The notes under the pieces were generated by a model. The model saw only the letters and a program-made list of their open reading frames with translations, was not told where the DNA came from and searched no databases. This document shows positions 18,488-23,420 of a DNA stretch of 23,420 bases, piece after piece. The stretch covers positions 1 to 23,420 of the forward strand of contig DATLWR010000096.1 in the NCBI GenBank assembly GCA_035576205.1, read 5' to 3'. The position numbers and the translations under genes are program-made. Origin of the DNA: DATLWR01 sp035576205. Lineage in GTDB: Bacteria; Pseudomonadota; Zetaproteobacteria; Mariprofundales; Mariprofundaceae. Every line of letters begins with the position of its first letter. Positions within the stretch are counted from its first letter, which is position 1.

Positions 18488-21157
18488 ATGCCGGCGCGTG
18501 CGCGCTGGTATCTGGCAGGAATGGGCATTATGGCGCTGCTGCTGGTGGCCGTGCACTTCGCCATCCAGGTCCAGGCACAGCAGCGTGCCGAATTGCTGGT
18601 CGATCGCTGGACGCAGAAGTCCGGCATGCAGGTGGGGCATGTGCGCTACCACCTGTTGCGCAATGCGCTGCGCCTGAGCCGGGTCAGCATCCGGCGCGAC
18701 GGCTTGCGGCTGGATATCGGCCAGGCATTGCTGCAGGCCGATCCGGAAACCCTGCTCGGATCCGAACCCGTATTGCGACAGCTGGTTCTCGACGGTGTCG
18801 ATGCCGAGCTGTCGTTCGCCGGGCCGGCTGCGCCATGGTCTCATGATCCGCTGCTGCAGCGATTCTGGGCTGGAGCGAAAGCGTTCCGGGCCAGGGGGCG
18901 CGTCAGCATCCAATTGGCGGACGGCAAGCCGCTGCAACTGACCGATAGCGATCTGCTGCTGGAGAAGCAGCCGTCCGGACGACAGCTGCTACGGGGCAGT
19001 GCACATCTCGCCGGCGCTGTCGTCCGTGTGCGCTGGAAGAGTGGCGAGGTGCCGGATGCCGGGGGGTCGGGCGCGCTGGAGTGGCGGGGTCTCCATGCTT
19101 CCACGCTGGCCGCGGCCTTCGGCCTGAGTCGCCAGGTCGATGGCGGGCTGGGCGGTAGTCTGGAATGGCGGGCCGACGCATCGCGTGGCGGTTATGCCCT
19201 GTCGGGTCAGACGCAATGGCTGGCCGGTGCGCCGATGCCCCAGAGCCTGCTCTGGCAGGGGCGGCTAAACCGGGATGGATGGAACCTGAAGCTGATCGCT
19301 CAGGAGTGGCCGCTCGACCTGTGGCAGGAGGCGATGCCGGTCATCGGCGACCGGGTCGTCGCATCGGCAAGGCTGACTGCCGAGGCCAGGCTTGCGGGCC
19401 GCTGGACAGCCGCCTCGTGGCAGCTCTCCAGTGCCGGCGGCAAACTCAGCGATGTGCGCATGGTGGAGCCGGCCGGTAGCGCGGGAGCCGACTGGCGGAT
19501 CGGATCGATCGGCTACGAATCCCTGGAGGCGAATGCGGAGACGCACCGGTTGCGGGTGGGGCGTGCCGACGTTGCGACAGCCGAGATCGCCATGCGGCCG
19601 GAGGCATCCGCAGAGCCGGCCGGTCAGATGGCCGGATGGGAAGCCTCGGTGCGGGAGCTGCTGTTCGACGGTCTGGTGTTACGGCTCGAGCTGCCGCGCG
19701 GGTCGTTGCGCCTGCCGGCCCTGGCCGGAGCCGCCAATTGGGAGGCCTCCGGCGATATCGGCTTCGCTCTGGCGCAGAAAGGCTCCGATTCGTCGGGCTG
19801 GCGACTGAAGGGCGAAGCCAAGGCACGCGATGGCACGCTCTCGGATGCCGCTTTCTCGGTCAGGGCGGCGGCGCTGTCGATCGGACAGTTGCGCCCCCTG
19901 CTGCCGCTGGTGCCTGTGGCACAGGCGGACCTGCCCGTGGCGCTCGGCGGCAGCGCCGATCTCGATCTCGATCTCGGCTTTCATGCCGGTGCCTGGCGGC
20001 TGAAGGGAATCGCCACGGCGGAAAACGTCAGCCTTGCCTATGCCGGCGACGAGTGGTCGGCGGAAAAACTGTCGCTGGAAATCGGCCAGGCCGGTACGCA
20101 GCTGGCCGAGCAGGTGGTGACCGAGCTCGATGTCTCGGGCTGGCGTTACATCACCCCGATGCAGCCGCTCACCGCCGAACCGGAGCAAGGTGGGGCTGCT
20201 GCAACGAGCTGGTGGAAGGAGGCATTGCGCGAAGGTGGCTGGAAGTTCGAGCGCATCTCCCTGAGCGGCGGTTCGGTCAGCATCGGCAGGGCTGACCTGC
20301 TGTGGGCCAGGGATGTCGAGATCTCCCTGCACAACCTGCAGCCGTCGACCGCTGCCGCGGTCACGGCCAGCGCTATTCTCGGCGGCGGCAAGCTGGCCGC
20401 CAACGGCAGCTGGGATGTGCTGGCCATGCAACCGCGGTTTGTCGGCGATATCCGCCTTCAGGATGCGCAGCCCTTCTTTCTGGGGGACTGGCTGCACGCA
20501 TCGGGTGCGCCGCGGCTGATCCGCGGTCGCCTGAGTGCGGCATTGCAGGTCAGCGATGCCGGCGACGGCCGCTATCATGTGGCAACCGACTGGAGCCTCA
20601 GCCGGCCGATGGTTGAGGCGGGCGCCTTTCCGGATGATCCGTTGCTGTCGCGCATCGGCTTCCGGACCTCGGATGCGCTGTTCCGTCTTGGCAATACCAA
20701 GGGGGTGGCCAGGCTGACCAGCACCTTCGACGGCGGCTGGCAGCAACAACCTCTGACACTGGATTACTTCGGCCAGCAGTTGCTGGCGGCGGTATCGGCG
20801 GGCATCCAGACCCCGACCGAGCTGGCCGCCGCCTCGACCATCGTCCGCCCGCTGGATGCCCGGGTGCGCATGCATGAAAGCAGCAGCCTGACGCACAACG
20901 AGCGGACGCGATTGCGCAAGGTCTGGCGTGAGCTCGCCGCCCATCGTCAGTGGGTCGTCGATCTGGTGCCGCGCCTGCCATCCGGCGATATCGACGCGGC
21001 GCTTATCCGTCGCACCCGTTTTACACAGTCGCTGATCGAGGGGTTTTTCGTGGATCGGGGAATTTCGCCGTCGCGTATCTATGCGGTATGGCCGATGCCG
21101 GTGCATCAGGTTGGCGAGGTCGGCGGTATCCAGGTGTTGGCCGGGGTTGCCCGCTAG
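18488..21157 (+). CDS. Large DUF748/AsmA-like envelope protein
   Basis: 889 residues from ATG 18488; an in-frame GTG at 18449 is an alternative, and neither has a clear Shine-Dalgarno. One N-terminal hydrophobic helix (residues about 8-28, YLAGMGIMALLLVAVHFA) acts as signal anchor. The rest is a long periplasmic part rich in alternating beta strands (for example LRLSRVSIRRDGLRLDIGQALLQ, GSADLDLDLGFHAGAWRLKGIATAENVSLAY), as in AsmA/DUF748 proteins that form bridge-like beta grooves. The C-terminal end (THNERTRLRKVWRELAAHR ... FFVDRGISPSRIYAVWP) resembles the OmpA-like tail often found in DUF748 proteins. Envelope lipid transport or assembly is an inference from this fold. The gene lies 52 bases after acsA and 94 before gltX. 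Confidence 0.72.
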   Translation: MPARARWYLAGMGIMALLLVAVHFAIQVQAQQRAELLVDRWTQKSGMQVGHVRYHLLRNALRLSRVSIRRDGLRLDIGQALLQADPETLLGSEPVLRQLVLDGVDAELSFAGPAAPWSHDPLLQRFWAGAKAFRARGRVSIQLADGKPLQLTDSDLLLEKQPSGRQLLRGSAHLAGAVVRVRWKSGEVPDAGGSGALEWRGLHASTLAAAFGLSRQVDGGLGGSLEWRADASRGGYALSGQTQWLAGAPMPQSLLWQGRLNRDGWNLKLIAQEWPLDLWQEAMPVIGDRVVASARLTAEARLAGRWTAASWQLSSAGGKLSDVRMVEPAGSAGADWRIGSIGYESLEANAETHRLRVGRADVATAEIAMRPEASAEPAGQMAGWEASVRELLFDGLVLRLELPRGSLRLPALAGAANWEASGDIGFALAQKGSDSSGWRLKGEAKARDGTLSDAAFSVRAAALSIGQLRPLLPLVPVAQADLPVALGGSADLDLDLGFHAGAWRLKGIATAENVSLAYAGDEWSAEKLSLEIGQAGTQLAEQVVTELDVSGWRYITPMQPLTAEPEQGGAAATSWWKEALREGGWKFERISLSGGSVSIGRADLLWARDVEISLHNLQPSTAAAVTASAILGGGKLAANGSWDVLAMQPRFVGDIRLQDAQPFFLGDWLHASGAPRLIRGRLSAALQVSDAGDGRYHVATDWSLSRPMVEAGAFPDDPLLSRIGFRTSDALFRLGNTKGVARLTSTFDGGWQQQPLTLDYFGQQLLAAVSAGIQTPTELAAASTIVRPLDARVRMHESSSLTHNERTRLRKVWRELAAHRQWVVDLVPRLPSGDIDAALIRRTRFTQSLIEGFFVDRGISPSRIYAVWPMPVHQVGEVGGIQVLAGVAR

Positions 21158-21251
21158 GCGCGTTGCCCGGTCTTCGGTCGATGCACTCGCATTTTATGCG
21201 GATAGCCCCTAGCCTGCGCCGCCGCTTGATCGCGCACGTCAGGAGAGCTGA

Positions 21252-22652
21252 ATGACCATCCGAACCCGTTTCGCCCCATCGCCGACCGGCATGCTTCATA
21301 TCGGAGGTGCCCGCACGGCGCTGTTTTCATGGCTGTATGCACGCCATCTCGGCGGCGAGTTCCTGTTGCGCATCGAGGATACTGATCGTGAGCGTTCGAC
21401 CGACGAAGCCACTCAGGTGATCCTCGACGGGCTGCGCTGGCTGGGGCTGGACTGGGATGGCGAGCCGGTGTTTCAGGCCGGCCGGCAGGCTGAGCATGTA
21501 GTGGCCGTCGAGCAGCTGCTGGCCGAAGGCCACGCCTACCGCTGCTACTGCACGCGCGAAGAGCTGGATACCATGCGCGAGCGGCAGATGGCCAATGGCG
21601 AGAAACCGAAATACGACGGCCGCTGCCGGCATCGTTCCGATCGTCCGGAAGGGGTGCCGTTCGTGGTGCGTTTCCGCTCCCCCGACGAGGGCGAAACCGT
21701 CGTGCGCGATCTGGTGCTCGGCGATGTCACCTTCAGTAATGGCGAGCTGGACGATCTGATTCTGCTGCGTTCCGATGGCACGCCGACCTATAACCTCGCC
21801 GTGGTGGCCGACGATGCGGCCATGGGCATCACGCATGTGATCCGCGGTGCCGACCATCTGAACAATACGCCACGCCAGATTCAGCTCTACGAGGCACTGG
21901 GCCTGACACCGCCGGCATTCGGCCATATCCCGCTGATCCACGGCCCGGACGGTGCCAAGATGAGCAAGCGTCATGGGGCGGTGGCGATCACCGAATACCG
22001 TGAGGCGGGCTATCTGGCCGATGCGGTGGTGAACTATCTGGCCCGTCTCGGCTGGTCGCACGGCGACGAAGAGGTGTTCGGCCGCGAGCAGCTGGTTGCA
22101 CTGTTCGACGTCAAGGATGTCGGCCGTACCGCCGCCCGTTTCGATCAGAACAAGCTGGACTGGCTGAATGCCCACTACCTGCGGAATTCGATTCCGCTGG
22201 CTCTGGTTTCCGATGTGACGGCCAAGCTTGCGGCGATGGGTATCGGCGTCGAGCACGGCCCCGAGCTTGCGGAGGTCATTGCCATCCTGCAGGAGCGGTC
22301 GCGGAATCTGCAGGAGCTGGCCGATGGCGCGCACATGTTCTACAGGGCCCCGCACAGCTATGATGAAAAGGCGGTCCAGAAGCACATCAAGGATGTCTCC
22401 TGGAATCTGCTGGATAAATTCGTTGCGGCTGCCCGGCAGCTGTCCGCCTGGGATGCCGCTTCCCTGCACGTGCTGCTGCAGCAGGTGTGCGAGGAGGCGG
22501 GCGAGGGGCTGGGCAAGCTCGCCCAGCCGATCCGCATCATGCTTTCCGGCACGGCGGTGTCGCCGCCGATCGATGCGACGCTGGCTCTGCTGGGGCGTGA
22601 CGAGGCGCTAGCCAGGATCGAGCGGGGATCGGCAGCTCTGCGCCAGGGCTGA
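21252..22652 (+). CDS. gltX: Glutamyl-tRNA synthetase
   Basis: 466-residue class I aminoacyl-tRNA synthetase that charges tRNA-Glu. The HIGH-type signature is HIGG (16-19) in FAPSPTGMLHIGGARTAL, and the KMSKS-type loop is KMSKR (236-240). The zinc site of proteobacterial GluRS is intact: Cys98, Cys100, Cys125 and His127 (CYC ... YDGRCRH), with spacing like that of E. coli. The C-terminal half is the helical anticodon-binding domain. The start ATG 21252 follows CAGGAGAG. Whether it also charges tRNA-Gln cannot be judged; no gatCAB or glnS gene is in the window. An 8-bp inverted repeat spans its stop codon. Confidence 0.97.
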   Translation: MTIRTRFAPSPTGMLHIGGARTALFSWLYARHLGGEFLLRIEDTDRERSTDEATQVILDGLRWLGLDWDGEPVFQAGRQAEHVVAVEQLLAEGHAYRCYCTREELDTMRERQMANGEKPKYDGRCRHRSDRPEGVPFVVRFRSPDEGETVVRDLVLGDVTFSNGELDDLILLRSDGTPTYNLAVVADDAAMGITHVIRGADHLNNTPRQIQLYEALGLTPPAFGHIPLIHGPDGAKMSKRHGAVAITEYREAGYLADAVVNYLARLGWSHGDEEVFGREQLVALFDVKDVGRTAARFDQNKLDWLNAHYLRNSIPLALVSDVTAKLAAMGIGVEHGPELAEVIAILQERSRNLQELADGAHMFYRAPHSYDEKAVQKHIKDVSWNLLDKFVAAARQLSAWDAASLHVLLQQVCEEAGEGLGKLAQPIRIMLSGTAVSPPIDATLALLGRDEALARIERGSAALRQG

Positions 22653-22677
22653 ACGCCGTCCGAGCGCATCGTTCAGC
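22648..22677 (+). other. Hairpin spanning the gltX stop codon
   Basis: GCTGAACG (22648-22655) and CGTTCAGC (22670-22677) form a perfect 8-bp stem with a 14-base loop that includes the TGA stop. No T-run follows directly (CGTTTTCC is 13 bases later), so it is a weak terminator at best or a 3'-end stabilising hairpin. Confidence 0.4.
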
Positions 22678-22738
22678 TGCCGGGAGGCGTGGCGTTTTCC
22701 GAAATTTGCGGCTGATTTCGCCATGTTGCAGTTCGTCC

Positions 22739-22766
22739 TTGAGTTTGACGGCTCTGTGGCTATGAT
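22739..22766 (+). promoter_or_regulatory. Promoter of the tRNA-tuf operon
   Basis: TTGAGT (22739-22744), 16-base spacer, TATGAT (22761-22766), followed by a GC-rich discriminator GCGCCC. Such discriminators are typical of stable-RNA promoters under stringent control. The start site would fall a few bases before tRNA-Thr(TGT). Confidence 0.7.
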
Positions 22767-22777
22767 GCGCCCTCTTC

Positions 22778-22853
22778 GCCGGTGTAGCTCAGTTGGTAGA
22801 GCAGCTGATTTGTAATCAGCTGGCCGAGGGTTCGAATCCTTTCACCGGCTCCA
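22778..22853 (+). tRNA. tRNA-Thr (anticodon TGT)
   Basis: 76 nt including an encoded CCA (22851-22853). Acceptor arms are GCCGGTG / CACCGGC, D arm GCTC/GAGC, anticodon stem GCTGA/TCAGC with loop TTTGTAA, T loop TTCGAAT. The T stem GAGGG/CCTTT relies partly on G-U pairs. Reads ACA and, by wobble, other ACN codons. Confidence 0.97.
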
Positions 22854-22880
22854 GTTAGGCTGGCGTTTTTGGCGTTGTTG

Positions 22881-22908
22881 TTGACAGCGATTGCCAAAGG
22901 TGCAAAAT
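22881..22908 (+). promoter_or_regulatory. Second promoter inside the tRNA cluster, before tRNA-Tyr
   Basis: Consensus -35 TTGACA (22881-22886), 16-base spacer, CAAAAT (22903-22908), then a GC-rich discriminator CGCGCGCCC. It lies in the 100-bp gap between tRNA-Thr(TGT) and tRNA-Tyr, so the last three tRNAs and tuf can be transcribed independently of the first. Confidence 0.65.
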
Positions 22909-22953
22909 CGCGCGCCCTTTCGGATCGGAGTGGTTCGGGTGGGGGTGTGACAC

Positions 22954-23038
22954 GGAGAGGTACCCGAGTGGCCAAAGGGGGCAGACTGTAAATCTGCTGG
23001 CTATGCCTACGTTGGTTCGAATCCATCCCTCTCCACCA
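22954..23038 (+). tRNA. tRNA-Tyr (anticodon GTA)
   Basis: 85 nt with encoded CCA (23036-23038). It has the long variable arm of class II bacterial tRNA-Tyr (CTGGCTATGCCTACG region), acceptor GGAGAGG/CCTCTCC, anticodon stem-loop CAGA-CTGTAAA-TCTG, and T loop TTCGAAT. Confidence 0.96.
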
Positions 23039-23058
23039 GATGAGCTTGCTGGGGCCAT

Positions 23059-23132
23059 GCGGGTGTAGTTCAACGGTAGAACCCCAGCCTTCCAAGCTGG
23101 TGGTACGGGTTCGATTCCCGTCACCCGCTCCA
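23059..23132 (+). tRNA. tRNA-Gly (anticodon TCC)
   Basis: 74 nt with encoded CCA (23130-23132). Acceptor GCGGGTG/CACCCGC, anticodon stem CCAGC/GCTGG with loop CTTCCAA, T arm CGGGT-TCGATT-CCCG. Reads GGA and GGG. Confidence 0.97.
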
Positions 23133-23150
23133 GTTTGGAGCGCACGGTAG

Positions 23151-23225
23151 GCCCAGGTAGCTCAGGGGTAGAGCACATCCTTGGTAAGGATGAGGTCGCG
23201 GGTTCAATTCCCGCTCTGGGCTCCA
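23151..23225 (+). tRNA. tRNA-Thr (anticodon GGT)
   Basis: 75 nt with encoded CCA (23223-23225). Acceptor GCCCAGG/TCTGGGC-type pairing, anticodon stem CATCC/GGATG with loop TTGGTAA, T loop TTCAATT. Reads ACC and ACU. It is the last tRNA before tuf, as in the E. coli thrU-tyrU-glyT-thrT-tufB operon. Confidence 0.97.
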
Positions 23226-23231
23226 GAATTT

Positions 23232-23249
23232 GATGCCCTGGATGGCATC
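23232..23249 (+). other. Hairpin in the tRNA-tuf spacer
   Basis: GATGCC (23232-23237), loop CTGGAT, GGCATC (23244-23249): a perfect 6-bp stem in the 54-base spacer between tRNA-Thr(GGT) and tuf. No T-run follows, so it is not a terminator; it may mark a processing point between tRNA and mRNA. Confidence 0.45.
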
Positions 23250-23279
23250 GCAGTAAATGAAACTAGATGGAGAAGCAAC

Positions 23280-23420
23280 ATGGCAAAGGCAAAATTTGAG
23301 CGTACGAAGCCGCACGTAAACATTGGCACGATTGGTCACGTTGACCATGGCAAGACGACGCTGACCGCGGCGATCACGAAGGTACTGTCGGAGCAGGGCA
23401 AGGCCCAGTTCAAGGACTAC
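23280..23420 (+). CDS. tuf: Elongation factor Tu, 5' part (partial)
   Basis: EF-Tu is the GTPase that delivers aminoacyl-tRNA to the ribosomal A site. The first 47 codons are in the window and run off its right edge. The product starts [36 protein letters not shown] is the G1 phosphate-binding loop, and the residues up to KDY begin the switch I region. The ATG at 23280 is preceded by GGAGAA. The gene follows four tRNAs with no terminator, matching the E. coli tufB operon; a second tuf copy elsewhere in the genome is likely but not shown here. Confidence 0.97.
   Translation, partial: MAKAKFERTKPHVNIGTIGHVDHGKTTLTAAITKVLSEQGKAQFKDY

Noticed and set aside
22853..22880. Terminator after tRNA-Thr(TGT) from the GGCGTTTTTGGCG stretch
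   Set aside because: The T-run lies inside rather than after a stem, and the following sequence is a promoter.

Overview
The window is a dense, GC-rich (roughly 60% G+C by eye) stretch of bacterial chromosome made almost entirely of housekeeping genes. The gene set points to a member of the Pseudomonadota: the rpsU-yqeY-dnaG-rpoD cluster, zapA followed by a 6S RNA gene and a 5-formyl-THF cyclo-ligase gene, DapD of the succinylase lysine route, and the tRNA order Thr-Tyr-Gly-Thr before tuf. A YmdB-type phosphodiesterase and an argH/FN3-lipoprotein/DAP-gene arrangement are less usual in classical Gammaproteobacteria and suggest a deeper branch (a zetaproteobacterium would fit). That placement is inference only.

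Layout. 1-100: AT-rich 3' end of an unidentified gene with a C-terminal membrane segment, and its terminator. 191-5479 (+): argH, an FN3-like lipoprotein, a DapC-type aminotransferase, a LysA/BtrK-type PLP decarboxylase and dapD, i.e. arginine and diaminopimelate/lysine synthesis, interrupted before dapD by a 139-bp palindromic intergenic element. 5524-5970 (+): an SRPBCC protein. 5975-8372 (-): murJ followed by an overlapping PolB-like 3'-5' exonuclease gene. 8373-8491: a divergent control region with nested inverted repeats. 8492-13057 (+): the macromolecular synthesis cluster rpsU, yqeY, dnaG, rpoD, with a terminator after rpsU, a strong candidate internal promoter inside dnaG, and a bidirectional terminator after rpoD.

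13099-16400 (-): a run transcribed as cutA, ccdA-like, a ZapB-like coiled coil, zapA, 6S RNA, 5-FCL and ymdB. 16492-22652 (+): acsA, a large DUF748/AsmA-like envelope protein and gltX. 22739-23420 (+): a tRNA operon (Thr-TGT, Tyr-GTA, Gly-TCC, Thr-GGT) with two visible sigma70-type promoters, running into the start of tuf.

No transposase, CRISPR array, phage gene or obvious defence island is visible. No intergenic stretch exceeds 300 bp; the longest (231 bp, 4424-4654) holds the palindromic element. The points most worth a second look are the internal promoter with an operator-like dyad in dnaG, the decarboxylase whose motifs resemble BtrK more than classical LysA, the 6S RNA whose closing stem reaches into zapA, the palindromic element upstream of dapD, and the murJ/rpsU divergent region.
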